Assembly (NCBI GenBank): GCA_944322325.1
Contig: CALUOQ010000006.1
Coordinates: 1-64,000, forward strand
Source of the DNA: an uncultured Alloprevotella sp.
Lineage (GTDB): Bacteria; Bacteroidota; Bacteroidia; Bacteroidales; Bacteroidaceae
Direction of reading: 5' to 3'
Length of the DNA stretch: 64,000 nt
Both the position numbers and the translations under genes were made by a program. This document shows, in pieces, positions 35,767 through 44,783 of the stretch (the first letter of the stretch is position 1; each line of letters starts with the position of its first letter). A model generated the notes under the pieces. The model saw only the letters and a program-made list of their open reading frames with translations. It made no database searches and was not told the origin of the DNA.

Positions 35767-38121
35767 ATGAGAAAGAAGTTCATTTGCATCCTTTGGATAT
35801 GCTTCGCCTTGACTTTGTTGGCGACAGCCAGCTTTTTCACGGCCATAGCCAAGGGTCTCATAGGCTATGTACCTCCTTTGGAAGACCTCGAAAATCCTAT
35901 CAGCCGTTTCGCCTCGCAAATCGTATCGGCCGACGGAAAGCTCTTAGGAACCTGGTCCCGAAGCGAGAACCGCATATTCGTCGACTACGACGACATTTCG
36001 CCGCGCCTTGTCGAAGCTCTTATCGCCACAGAGGACGTACGTTTCATGCGCCACTCGGGTATCGACGCGCGCGCCGTGGCGCGCGCCGTAGTCAAACGTG
36101 GCATTCTGGGCAACACCTCGGCGGGAGGCGGCAGCACCATTACCCAGCAGCTGGCCAAGCAATTGTACTCCGCCACGGCATCCTCCACGGCTGAGCGTCT
36201 GCTCCAGAAACCCATTGAGTGGGTCATCGCCGTCGAACTGGAGCGCCGTTACACAAAGGAGGAGATTCTGACGCTTTACCTCAACTACTTCGATTTCCTG
36301 CACAGTGCCGTCGGCATCAAGACCGCAGCTTCCACGTATTTCGGGAAACTGCCAATCAACCTGACCACCTGCGAGGCGGCCACGCTCGTCGGCATGTGCA
36401 AGAATCCCTCGTACTACAACCCGGTCCGTTTCCCCGAACGCTGTCGCGACCGGCGCAACGTGGTGCTCTCGCAGATGGGTAAGGCGGGCTACCTGAGCGA
36501 TGCCGAAGTGGCCACGCTGAGCCAGGAACCCCTGACCCTGAATTTCCACCGCGCGGACCATAAGGAAGGAAGCGCTACCTACCTGCGCGAATATCTTCGC
36601 CGCGTGCTCATGGCCCGCAAGCCCGACCCGAATGACTATTACGCCTGGCAAAAACAACAGTACTACGAAGACTCGGTAGCGTGGGAGCGCGACCCGCTTT
36701 ATGGCTGGTGCAACAAAAACTACAAACGCGACGGATACAATTATAATATCTACACCGACGGACTGAAGATATACACCACCATCGATTCGCGAATGCAACG
36801 GTACGCCGAAGAGTCGGTGCGCGCTCACGTGGCCCTTTATTTGCAGCCTCTGTTTGAGCGACAGAAAAAAGGTTCGAAGACCTATCCCTACTCTTCCGCC
36901 CTGACCAAAAGCCAAGTGGACGCCATCCTGCAAAAGGCCGTACGCCTGAGCGACCGCTATCGGGCCTTGAAAGCCTCCGGCGCCAGCGACAGCGAAATCG
37001 AGCGCTCCTTTGCCGAACCTGTCCCCATGACAGTATATTCCTACCACGGCGATGTCGACACGGTCATGACGCCCATGGATTCCATCCGTTACTACAAGGC
37101 TTTCCTGCGCTCCGCCTTTTTGTCGATGGACCCCACAAACGGTCACGTGAAAGCTTACGTGGGCGGCTTGGACTACGCCCATTTCCAGTACGACATGTGT
37201 ACGATGGGCCGCAGGCAGGTCGGCTCGACCGTCAAGCCGTTCCTCTACGCCCTTGCCATGCAGGACGGGCGGACGCCGTGCGACGAAATACTCAACGTGC
37301 AGCGCACTTATTACGTGGCCGGCCGCCCCTGGACGCCGCGCAACACCAGTCAGTCGCGCTATGGCGAATCTGTGACACTCAAGTGGGGACTTTCGCGGTC
37401 GAACAACTGGATTTCAGCAGCGCTGATGCACGATGTCGACCCCACTGGTCAGCGTTTCGCGGCCCTGCTGCACGAGTTCGGCGTAATGAACCGCGAGATA
37501 CATCCCTCGATGGCACTTTGCCTCGGTTCGTGCGACATTTCGGTCAGCGAAATGGCCAGCGCATACACGGTTTTCGTTAACAAAGGAATACGCACCGCTC
37601 CCCTTTTCGTAACGCGGATAGAGGACAATCAAGGGAACGTTATCGCAGAGTTTCAGCCCCGCATGAACGAAGTCATCAGCGAGGAGAGCTCGTACAAGAT
37701 GATAGACATGTTGCGCGCCGTCGTCGACCAGGGTACGGCCGGCCGTCTGCGGTTCAAGTACCACTTCACCGCCCCCATCGGCGGAAAAACCGGCACGACG
37801 AACAACAACTCCGACGGCTGGTTCGTAGGCTTTACGCCGCGTTTGGTGAGCGCCTGCTGGGTCGGCGGCGAGGACCGCGACATCCACCTCAACCAAATGA
37901 CCTACGCCCAAGGCGCCTCGTCGGCCCTGCCCATCTGGGCTTACTACATGCGCAAAGTGTTCCGGGACGAAGCGCTCGGCTACACCGAAGACGAGCAGTT
38001 CAATTTGCCCGAAGACTTCGACCCGTGCGGAAACCGTCTGCCGACAGACTCCGTGGAAACCGTTGTGGACGAAACGCCTCCACCTCCGCCCACTACGGGA
38101 GTCGACGTGATTTTCGATTGA
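35767..38121 (+). CDS. Penicillin-binding protein 1A (bifunctional transglycosylase/transpeptidase)
   Basis: 784 residues from ATG 35767 (MRKKFICILWICF), chosen because the promoter box lies between it and the upstream ATG. One N-terminal membrane helix anchors it. The GT51 glycosyltransferase has EDVRFMRHSGID (catalytic Glu) and GGSTITQQLAKQLY. The transpeptidase has SxxK in GSTVKPFLYAL (Ser nucleophile), SRSNNW and KTGTTNN. It polymerises and cross-links peptidoglycan in the periplasm. It heads a probable operon with kdsB, the MORN gene, glgB and the DUF6057 gene: gaps are under 40 bp or overlapping, and the first terminator is at 43406. Confidence 0.95.
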   Translation: MRKKFICILWICFALTLLATASFFTAIAKGLIGYVPPLEDLENPISRFASQIVSADGKLLGTWSRSENRIFVDYDDISPRLVEALIATEDVRFMRHSGIDARAVARAVVKRGILGNTSAGGGSTITQQLAKQLYSATASSTAERLLQKPIEWVIAVELERRYTKEEILTLYLNYFDFLHSAVGIKTAASTYFGKLPINLTTCEAATLVGMCKNPSYYNPVRFPERCRDRRNVVLSQMGKAGYLSDAEVATLSQEPLTLNFHRADHKEGSATYLREYLRRVLMARKPDPNDYYAWQKQQYYEDSVAWERDPLYGWCNKNYKRDGYNYNIYTDGLKIYTTIDSRMQRYAEESVRAHVALYLQPLFERQKKGSKTYPYSSALTKSQVDAILQKAVRLSDRYRALKASGASDSEIERSFAEPVPMTVYSYHGDVDTVMTPMDSIRYYKAFLRSAFLSMDPTNGHVKAYVGGLDYAHFQYDMCTMGRRQVGSTVKPFLYALAMQDGRTPCDEILNVQRTYYVAGRPWTPRNTSQSRYGESVTLKWGLSRSNNWISAALMHDVDPTGQRFAALLHEFGVMNREIHPSMALCLGSCDISVSEMASAYTVFVNKGIRTAPLFVTRIEDNQGNVIAEFQPRMNEVISEESSYKMIDMLRAVVDQGTAGRLRFKYHFTAPIGGKTGTTNNNSDGWFVGFTPRLVSACWVGGEDRDIHLNQMTYAQGASSALPIWAYYMRKVFRDEALGYTEDEQFNLPEDFDPCGNRLPTDSVETVVDETPPPPPTTGVDVIFD

Positions 38122-38159
38122 CCCTACCAGAGTACTACAAGCACATCAGTGAAGATAAA

Positions 38160-38918
38160 ATGAAATACATTGCTATCATACCGGCCCGCTACGCCTCGAC
38201 GCGTTTCCCGGGCAAGCCGCTGGCCCAACTCGCCGGACGCCCCATCGTAGAGAGGGTCTACGAGCGTGTCCAGACCGTGTTCGACGACACATACGTCGCC
38301 ACGGACGACCCGCGCATTGCGGACTGTGTAACAAGTTTCGGCGGGAAAGCCGTAATGACCGGTTCACACCACAGAAGCGGTACCGACCGCTGCGCGGAAG
38401 CGCTGGAACGCGTTGGCGGACACGCGGACGTAGTGGTCAACGTACAGGGCGACGAACCTTTCATCGACGTCACGCAACTGACCGCCATTAAAGAATGTTT
38501 TGAAACAGATGAACAGACTCAGATTGCCACGCTCGTAAAACCGTTCGACCCCACGACCGACAGTTGGGCGACGCTGAGCAATCCTAACAGCCCCAAGGTC
38601 GTCATAGACAACCACTCGAATGCGCTCTACTTCAGTCGTTCCGTCATCCCCTACTTCCGCGGTGAAGCACCCGAGCAATGGCTCAACAAACACACTTACT
38701 ACAAGCATATCGGGCTCTACGCCTATCGTGCCGACGTGCTACGTGCCATCACCCGGCTCTCCCCCTCGCCCCTCGAAGTGGCCGAATCGCTCGAACAGTT
38801 GCGCTGGCTCTCCGCCGGATATACGATCAAAGTCCGGCAGACCAACGTCGAAACCGTAGGCATCGATACCCCCGATGACCTCTTGCGCGCTGAACAGTAC
38901 TTGAAATCCCACGCTTGA
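38160..38918 (+). CDS. kdsB: 3-deoxy-manno-octulosonate cytidylyltransferase
   Basis: 252 residues from ATG 38160 (MKYIAIIPARYASTRFPGKPL), the usual KdsB start; the longer frame reaches back into the PBP1A gene and is not used. KdsB makes CMP-Kdo from CTP and Kdo for lipid A core synthesis in the cytoplasm. Motifs present: PARYxSTRFPGKPL for CTP binding, TGSHHRSGTDRCAEA, VVNVQGDEPF (metal Asp) and HIGLYAYR. It lies 38 bp after the PBP1A gene, so two envelope functions share the transcript. Confidence 0.97.
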   Translation: MKYIAIIPARYASTRFPGKPLAQLAGRPIVERVYERVQTVFDDTYVATDDPRIADCVTSFGGKAVMTGSHHRSGTDRCAEALERVGGHADVVVNVQGDEPFIDVTQLTAIKECFETDEQTQIATLVKPFDPTTDSWATLSNPNSPKVVIDNHSNALYFSRSVIPYFRGEAPEQWLNKHTYYKHIGLYAYRADVLRAITRLSPSPLEVAESLEQLRWLSAGYTIKVRQTNVETVGIDTPDDLLRAEQYLKSHA

Positions 38919-38947
38919 ACTTACTTCTCACTACGCCCATCTACAGA

Positions 38948-40078
38948 ATGACAAACATGACCCATCGACACATAATCCTTGCACTTAGCCTGCTGCTGTG
39001 CATGAGTACGACCGCATTGGCGCAGAAAATGAAAATCGGCAGCTACACGTTCAAAGACGGTGCCGTGTACAGCGGCGAACTACTTAACAACAAGCCCAAC
39101 GGCAAGGGACGCACACTCTTCAAGAACGGCGACACCTATGAGGGCGAATACGTCAAGGGAAAGCGACAAGGCTATGGCATCTACACCTTTACGGACGGCG
39201 AAAAGTATGAAGGACAATGGTTTCAGGACCAGCAGCACGGCAAAGGTACTTTCTATTTTCGCAACAACAACCGCTACGAAGGACTCTGGTTTCGCGATTA
39301 TCAGGAAGGCCACGGCACGATGTACTACTACAACGGCGATGTCTACGAAGGCGACTGGAAAAACGACATGCGCGACGGACAAGGCACCTACCGCTACGCC
39401 AACGGTGCCTATTATAAAGGCCAATGGAAGGACGACCAGAAAAGCGGAAAGGGTGTCTTCGACTGGAACGACGGCTCGCGCTACGAAGGCATGTGGGCCC
39501 ACAACCAACGCAACGGACAAGGCACTTTCACTTATTCTGACGGCGATGCCTATGTCGGGAACTGGAAGGACGACGTGCAAAACGGCAAAGGAATATACAA
39601 GTTCCGCAACGGCGATGTCTACGAAGGCGACTACCAGGACGGCGAGCGCACGGGAAGCGGCATCTTCACCTTTGCCAACGGGAACACCTACGTCGGGCAA
39701 TTCCTGAACGGCGAGCAACACGGCGAGGGTACCTTCACGTGGAAAAACAGCGCCGTGTACAGCGGACAATGGGAGAACAACAACCGTAACGGACGCGGCA
39801 CGTATAAATGGAAAAACGGTGACGTGTACGTAGGGGACTGGAAGGACAACCAGATGGACGGCGAAGGAGTCCTCAGACTGGCTTCCGGCGAAAAATTCAA
39901 GGGCTCGTTCCTGCAAGGCAAAAAACACGGAAAGTGCATCGAAGAATATAGCGACGGCACGCGTTTCGAGGGATACTACAAAAACGGTGAAAAGGATGGC
40001 CCATTCGTCGAGCGCGACGCCAACGGAAACGTCACCCGAAGGGGAACCTACGAGAACGGACGCGTAGTCCCGCAATAA
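38948..40078 (+). CDS. Secreted MORN-repeat protein
   Basis: 376 residues from ATG 38948. A second ATG at 38957 is equally possible, and a TTG at 38915 inside the kdsB stop is unlikely. A signal peptide (HIILALSLLLCMSTTALAQ) is followed by about 14 tandem MORN repeats of 23 residues with the pattern YxGxW...GxG (YEGQWFQDQQHGKG, YVGDWKDNQMDGEG). They cover nearly the whole chain. MORN repeats form an extended beta hairpin solenoid that binds lipids or proteins in other systems; the role in bacteria is mostly unknown. No other domain is attached. Confidence 0.88.
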   Translation: MTNMTHRHIILALSLLLCMSTTALAQKMKIGSYTFKDGAVYSGELLNNKPNGKGRTLFKNGDTYEGEYVKGKRQGYGIYTFTDGEKYEGQWFQDQQHGKGTFYFRNNNRYEGLWFRDYQEGHGTMYYYNGDVYEGDWKNDMRDGQGTYRYANGAYYKGQWKDDQKSGKGVFDWNDGSRYEGMWAHNQRNGQGTFTYSDGDAYVGNWKDDVQNGKGIYKFRNGDVYEGDYQDGERTGSGIFTFANGNTYVGQFLNGEQHGEGTFTWKNSAVYSGQWENNNRNGRGTYKWKNGDVYVGDWKDNQMDGEGVLRLASGEKFKGSFLQGKKHGKCIEEYSDGTRFEGYYKNGEKDGPFVERDANGNVTRRGTYENGRVVPQ

Positions 40079-40113
40079 TTACGCATATACTCACCTTTCA
40101 ATACCATTCGACT

Positions 40114-42171
40114 ATGGCAAACGCGACAAAAAGGGCGCCCCGCCCCAAATTCCTGAAGCTGGTCAAGAACGACCCTTGGCTGCAACCTTTCAACGAAGCC
40201 ATCGAAGGACGACACAACCACGCCCTCGCAAAAATCGGCGAACTCACGAACGGCACCGGCCGGCTCGCAGACTTCGCCGACGGCTATCTTTATTTCGGTC
40301 TTCACCGTACAGGCCGCAACTGGGTCTTCCGCGAATGGGCCCCTAACGCCACAGCCATATATCTCATCGGCGACTTCAACCAATGGCAGGAAACGGAGGC
40401 CTATAAGCTACACCGTATTGAGGGAACCGGCAACTGGGAAATCAAGCTCCCACTCAAGGCGCTCAAACACTTGGACCTCTACAAAATGAAGGTCTACTGG
40501 GACGGCGGTTGCGGCGAACGCATACCTGCCTGGTGCCAGCGTGTGGTTCAGGACGACGAGACTAAAATTTTCAGTGCCCAAGTGTGGAATCCCACCCACC
40601 CCTACGTGTTCCAGAAGAAGTCGTTCCGCCCCAAACGCACCCCGTTGCTTATCTACGAATGCCACGTCGGCATGGCCCAGGACGCCGAAAAGGTCGGGAC
40701 CTACAACGAATTCCGCGAGAACATCCTGCCGCGCGTCGTCAAGGACGGATACAATTGCCTCCAAATCATGGCCATTCAGGAACACCCCTACTATGGCAGT
40801 TTCGGCTACCACGTGTCGAGTTTCTTTGCGCCTTCCAGCCGCTTCGGCACCCCCGACGAACTGAAGCAACTCATCGACGAGGCCCACAAAATGGGACTTG
40901 CCGTCATCATGGACCTCGTCCAAAGCCACGCAGTCAAAAACGAGGTCGAAGGACTCGGCAACTTGGCTGGCGACCCTTGCCAGTTCTTCTATCAGGGCGC
41001 GCGGCGCGAACATCCGGCGTGGGACAGCCTGTGCTTCGATTACGGGAAAAACGAAGTCATCCACTTCCTGCTTTCCAACTGCAAGTACTGGCTTGAAGAG
41101 TTCCATTTCGACGGTTTCCGCTTCGACGGCGTCACGTCCATGCTGTACTACAGCCACGGCCTCGGAGAGGCTTTCGGCGGTTACGGCGACTACTTCAACG
41201 GCCACCAGGACGACAACGCGATTTGCTACCTCACTATGGCGAATCAACTCATCCACGAAGTCAATCCCCACGCCATAACGATAGCAGAGGAAGTCTCCGG
41301 TATGCCCGGACTGGCCGCCCCGTTCAAGGACGGCGGCTACGGCTTCGACTATCGCATGGCAATGAACATCCCCGATTACTGGATTAAAATCATCAAGGAA
41401 CGCCGCGACGAGGACTGGAAACCCAGCAGCCTGTTCTGGGAAGTCACCAACCGTCGCGCCGACGAACACAACATTTCCTACTGCGAAAGCCATGACCAGG
41501 CACTCGTCGGCGACAAGACCATCATCTTCCGCCTCATCGATGCCGACATGTACTGGCACTTCCGCAAGGGCGACGAGAACGGAACCGTGCATCGGGGTAT
41601 CGCGCTTCACAAGATGATTCGCCTCCTTACGGCCTCTACCATCAACGGCGGCTACCTCAACTTCATGGGCAACGAGTTCGGCCATCCCGAATGGATTGAC
41701 TTCCCGCGCGAAGGCAACGGCTGGAGCTACAAATATGCACGCCGCCAGTGGAACTTGGTCGACAACCACGAACTCTGCTACCACTACTTGGGTGATTTCG
41801 ACCGCGAGATGCTGACCTGCCTGAAGCAAATCAAGTCGATGCCCAAGTGCCCGGTCGTTGAAATCTGGCACAACGACGACGACCAGATACTGGCCTACAG
41901 CCGCTCGGACACTGTGTTTGTATTCAATTTCAGCCCCACGCGCAGTTACACCGACTATGGTTTCATGGTTCCCGAGGGTGAATATGATGTCATTCTCAAC
42001 ACCGACGCAAAGGCCTTCGGTGGCAACGGACTGGCCGACGACAGTGTGCCTCACCTGACCAACTTCGACCCGCTGCTCAAGCGCGACGGGAAAGGCTGGC
42101 TCAAGCTTTATATCCCCGCACGCTCCGCCGTAGTACTCAAGAAAAAGCCTTCGCAAGACAATCCCGCATGA
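40114..42171 (+). CDS. glgB: 1,4-alpha-glucan branching enzyme (eukaryotic-type GH13_8)
   Basis: 685 residues. It adds alpha-1,6 branches to glycogen. An N-terminal CBM48 (NWVFREWAPNATAIYLIGDFNQW) precedes the GH13 barrel: NCLQIMAIQEHPYYGSFGYHVSSFFA, the nucleophile Asp in FHFDGFRFDGVTSM, acid Glu in ITIAEEVSGMPG and the third acid near YCESHDQALVGDKT. The motif spelling is that of animal, fungal and Bacteroidota GlgB rather than the E. coli type. It lies 35 bp after the MORN gene and overlaps the DUF6057 gene by ATGA. Confidence 0.96.
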   Translation: MANATKRAPRPKFLKLVKNDPWLQPFNEAIEGRHNHALAKIGELTNGTGRLADFADGYLYFGLHRTGRNWVFREWAPNATAIYLIGDFNQWQETEAYKLHRIEGTGNWEIKLPLKALKHLDLYKMKVYWDGGCGERIPAWCQRVVQDDETKIFSAQVWNPTHPYVFQKKSFRPKRTPLLIYECHVGMAQDAEKVGTYNEFRENILPRVVKDGYNCLQIMAIQEHPYYGSFGYHVSSFFAPSSRFGTPDELKQLIDEAHKMGLAVIMDLVQSHAVKNEVEGLGNLAGDPCQFFYQGARREHPAWDSLCFDYGKNEVIHFLLSNCKYWLEEFHFDGFRFDGVTSMLYYSHGLGEAFGGYGDYFNGHQDDNAICYLTMANQLIHEVNPHAITIAEEVSGMPGLAAPFKDGGYGFDYRMAMNIPDYWIKIIKERRDEDWKPSSLFWEVTNRRADEHNISYCESHDQALVGDKTIIFRLIDADMYWHFRKGDENGTVHRGIALHKMIRLLTASTINGGYLNFMGNEFGHPEWIDFPREGNGWSYKYARRQWNLVDNHELCYHYLGDFDREMLTCLKQIKSMPKCPVVEIWHNDDDQILAYSRSDTVFVFNFSPTRSYTDYGFMVPEGEYDVILNTDAKAFGGNGLADDSVPHLTNFDPLLKRDGKGWLKLYIPARSAVVLKKKPSQDNPA

Positions 42172-43346
42172 AAAACGTATTCCGCCGGAACACGTCGCGT
42201 CAGGAAGTGACCACGCGAAAAGCAGACCTGCTGATGAGCCTGCTTTTCGCGCTGTTTGCGTTCTTGTACCTTTACTTCATGCAGAGCGACTACTTGGCTG
42301 TGATACTGACGACTATCACGGACGGAGTGCTTGGATATGCCCCGTTTTCATGCGCCTTGATCATCACGCTGCTCCTTGTGTTGGTTTGTACTGTGACAGC
42401 GCGGTTGCTTCGTCCGCTTCCTGATGGGGCGTCCGCCCTTGTCGTCTTTCCATCGGCCTTGCTGCTTATCCTGCTGACCGCAGTCCCGTACCGGACAAGT
42501 ACGTGGGTCGGCATCGGAGCGGCAACCCTCGCATGGGGCATCTGCCTGGCTGTCGCCAAGCACAAAGTTCCACGATGTACGCCCCCGTCGTGGATACAGA
42601 TTTACAGCAAGAACCTCCTTGGTTTATGCGCCATCTGCGTTTGCACCGGACTCATCGGCAACACGAACGATGCCCGCCACTTCGAACTGAGGGTGGCCCG
42701 TCTTCTGGTCGAGGAACAAACCGAACGTGCCTTAACCATCGGCGAAAAATCCTTAGCCACTTCGCCCCGCCTGACAGCGCTGCGCGCCCTGGCCCTTGAC
42801 CGCGAAGGAAAACTGGCAGACAGACTTTTCCGCTATCCGCAAGTTTATGGCTGCCGAGGCCTGCTCCTGCTCCCTGCCGACGCGTCCGCTCTCGGTTTCC
42901 CCGTGCACGAGTTTTACCGCCGCCTGTCCGCCCACGATTATCTGGGAGGCGACGCCAGGAAATACTTCGACGGTCCCGTTCGTCAAGCGGCCCTGCAAGG
43001 TAACCTTTCCGCCCGCAATTATCGTCTCTGTGCTCTCCTGCTCGAAAAGGACCTCGACCGATTTGCCCACGAACTCAGGCTCTACTACCCCGCCACAGAT
43101 AGTCTCTCGGCGGCTCTTCCTACGGCATATAGTGAAGCGCTTACCCTTTACAGACAGACGCGGACCAAGCCGCTCTACCTTTACGAAGACCCAGTTGTAA
43201 CAACAAATTACAAGGACTTCGAGGCACTCCGCCAGCAAGCAGGCACTCAAACCGAACGGCGCAACCTTACGTACAAGGACTACGGACACACATACTGGTG
43301 GTACTACTTCTATGGGGAAATCACTTCCCCGGCGGATAATGAGTAA
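42168..43346 (+). CDS. DUF6057-like integral membrane protein
   Basis: 392 residues. Residues about 20-160 hold four or five hydrophobic segments (LLMSLLFALFAFLYLYF, YAPFSCALIITLLLVLV, ALVVFPSALLLILLTAV, LLGLCAICVCTGLIG). The rest is a soluble helical domain with ARLLVEEQTERALTIGEKSLA and RNYRLCALLLEKDLDRFAHEL, which look like TPR-like hairpins. It ends with a Tyr-Trp-rich stretch (YGHTYWWYYFYGE). I assign it tentatively to the DUF6057 family of Bacteroidales; no function is known. It is coupled to glgB through ATGA and closes the operon before the terminator at 43406. Confidence 0.7.
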   Translation: MKNVFRRNTSRQEVTTRKADLLMSLLFALFAFLYLYFMQSDYLAVILTTITDGVLGYAPFSCALIITLLLVLVCTVTARLLRPLPDGASALVVFPSALLLILLTAVPYRTSTWVGIGAATLAWGICLAVAKHKVPRCTPPSWIQIYSKNLLGLCAICVCTGLIGNTNDARHFELRVARLLVEEQTERALTIGEKSLATSPRLTALRALALDREGKLADRLFRYPQVYGCRGLLLLPADASALGFPVHEFYRRLSAHDYLGGDARKYFDGPVRQAALQGNLSARNYRLCALLLEKDLDRFAHELRLYYPATDSLSAALPTAYSEALTLYRQTRTKPLYLYEDPVVTTNYKDFEALRQQAGTQTERRNLTYKDYGHTYWWYYFYGEITSPADNE

Positions 43347-43405
43347 AGAAACCGTATTCCCGCCGGCACGCCCGTTGCCAACGGTGCGTGGCCCAAAACA
43401 AACGT

Positions 43406-43440
43406 AGCCCCGCGACAAAGACATCGCGGGGCTTCATCTT
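43406..43440 (+). terminator. Terminator of the PBP1A-to-DUF6057 operon
   Basis: Perfect 10-bp stem AGCCCCGCGA/TCGCGGGGCT (43406-43415 with 43424-43433), 8-nt loop, then a weak T-rich tail TCATCTTG. Confidence 0.8.
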
Positions 43441-43664
43441 GTTATGTGTATGTTCGCTTGAAACTGAGGGCTACATGTGATGTACAGCGTTGCTTCCGGT
43501 TACACCCTGCACGGCGACGACCGTCGCATCCGGCGATGCGCAACGACTTTCCAGCCGGGATTCTTTTTGCCCCGTACCCGAAGAAAGAAGTTATACAGGT
43601 ATGAAAAACAACTTGGGTAACTTTTGTAGAAACGTGCGGCGAGCCGCATTTTGTTCGTCCGACG
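43441..43664. other. Gap between convergent DUF6057 and AraC genes
   Basis: No gene is supported. A short hairpin TGCGG/CCGCA (43635-43639 with 43644-43648) lies just beyond the araC-type stop and may be its weak terminator; there is no long T run on the minus strand. Confidence 0.4.
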
Positions 43665-44603
43665 TCAGTTGCTTGAGAACCTATAGTCGGCGGGAGCCAC
43701 GCCGGTGAGCTTCTTAAAAATGAAACTGAACTGCTGTGTACTGGCAAAGCCCAGACGTCGGGCCACGACGGCGGGCGACGCACTGGGGGTCAGCAACATA
43801 CGCTTGGCGGCCGCCAGGCGTTTATGGAGCAGGTATTCAGCGAACGACTTGCCCGTTTCGAACTTCAGCAAATCCTTGAAATAAGCCGGAGAGAGGCCGA
43901 GCCGGTCGGCACAGTAGTCCACCGTAAGGCCATGTCCGTCACTGAGCAGACCGGCCTCGATGCCGTGGTCGACGAGGCGGCCGAGTTTGCCCATAAGGTC
44001 TCTGTTCTTGTTTTCGCGCGTAATGAGTTGACGTTCATAGTAACGCGTGCAATAGTCCAGAAGCAGTTCAATGAGCCGCGAAACGAGCGTACGACTGTGC
44101 GCATCGATGGGATGGTGCAGTTCCTCATTGATATCGTCGAAGTATTTTACTACAGTCCGACGTTCGCGCTGCGACAAATGGAGAGCTTCCTCCTTGCGGT
44201 AAAAAAAGAAAGTGTAGTCGTTGATGTGCCTGTTAAGAGCCGTGCGAAACAACAAATCGGGATGGTAAGCCAGCAGCAGGCCTTTGGGCGGCAAAGCGCC
44301 AGCGGCGTCCAAGCGGAACACCTCGCCCGGCGTGAGAAAAACCATCGTGGCCGTCGCAAAGTCGTAGTAACGACGGCCGCAACAACAGCACCCGTCTGCA
44401 CACTCATCGATGAGCAAAACGGCATAGAACTCGAACTTGACGCCGGCCTGCCGAAGGTCGGCTCCGTCGAGGTTGATAACGCTTGCCTGGGGGTGGAGCG
44501 TCTCCGCACCCAGACATTTGTTGCACTCGTTGACGGTCTTCAAGTCCAGGATTCCTTCCTTGTTCTTTTTGCGGGAGACCTTTGATGTAGATGACTTAGG
44601 CAT
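43665..44603 (-). CDS. AraC-family regulator with cysteine cluster, divergent to a metal ATPase
   Basis: 312 residues. The C-terminal 80 or so residues hold the AraC/XylS pair of helix-turn-helix motifs (LTVDYCADRLGLSPAYFKDL, VVARRLGFASTQQFSFIFKK). The N-terminal sensor half has the fold seen in many Bacteroidales AraC proteins (ETLHPQASVINL, YDFATATMVFLTPGEV). It also carries a CNKC pair (Cys 27 and 30) and the cluster ECADGCCCCGRR (Cys 68, 72-75), where relatives I recall have one Cys or none. Together with the divergent P1B ATPase this points to metal sensing, which is inference. Promoter box at 44653-44646; an operator-like palindrome lies at 44716-44736. Confidence 0.9.
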   Translation of the reverse strand: MPKSSTSKVSRKKNKEGILDLKTVNECNKCLGAETLHPQASVINLDGADLRQAGVKFEFYAVLLIDECADGCCCCGRRYYDFATATMVFLTPGEVFRLDAAGALPPKGLLLAYHPDLLFRTALNRHINDYTFFFYRKEEALHLSQRERRTVVKYFDDINEELHHPIDAHSRTLVSRLIELLLDYCTRYYERQLITRENKNRDLMGKLGRLVDHGIEAGLLSDGHGLTVDYCADRLGLSPAYFKDLLKFETGKSFAEYLLHKRLAAAKRMLLTPSASPAVVARRLGFASTQQFSFIFKKLTGVAPADYRFSSN

Positions 44604-44645
44604 TTGCTGATGCTGTGGCCACGTATGGCGGCAGGTTCATTGCTG

Positions 44646-44653
44646 CAAAGTTA
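44646..44653 (-). promoter_or_regulatory. Promoter -7 box of the AraC-type regulator
   Basis: TAACTTTG on the minus strand, 42 bp before the regulator ATG. Confidence 0.7.
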
Positions 44654-44715
44654 ACGAATACTAACACTCGCTCGATTACCTTTTTTACGGATTGTGCAAC
44701 CCCGCTCACGGTAAT

Positions 44716-44736
44716 GTTTGCAACCGGACTGCAAAC
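44716..44736. promoter_or_regulatory. Operator-like palindrome between regulator and metal ATPase
   Basis: GTTTGCA (44716-44722) and TGCAAAC (44730-44736) form a perfect 7-bp inverted repeat with a 7-bp spacer, 9 bp upstream of the ATPase -7 box. A second imperfect inverted repeat (ACGGTTCT at 44735, AGAAACCGT at 44759-44767) brackets the box. Either could bind the neighbouring regulator. Confidence 0.5.
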
Positions 44737-44745
44737 GGTTCTCCC

Positions 44746-44753
44746 TACCTTTG
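44746..44753 (+). promoter_or_regulatory. Promoter -7 box of the heavy-metal ATPase
   Basis: TACCTTTG, 30 bp before the ATG at 44784. It favours that start over the in-frame ATG at 44718. Confidence 0.75.
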
Positions 44754-44783
44754 CGGGCAGAAACCGTAAAAATAAAGTTGACT

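Noticed and set aside
38915-38947. TTG start of the MORN protein within the kdsB stop
   Set aside because: The added residues are not part of the signal peptide and TTG is a poor start when two ATGs follow.
40408-42156. 582-residue minus-strand frame opposite glgB
   Set aside because: Antisense shadow with valine/alanine-rich low-complexity character and no domain; glgB motifs are complete on the plus strand.
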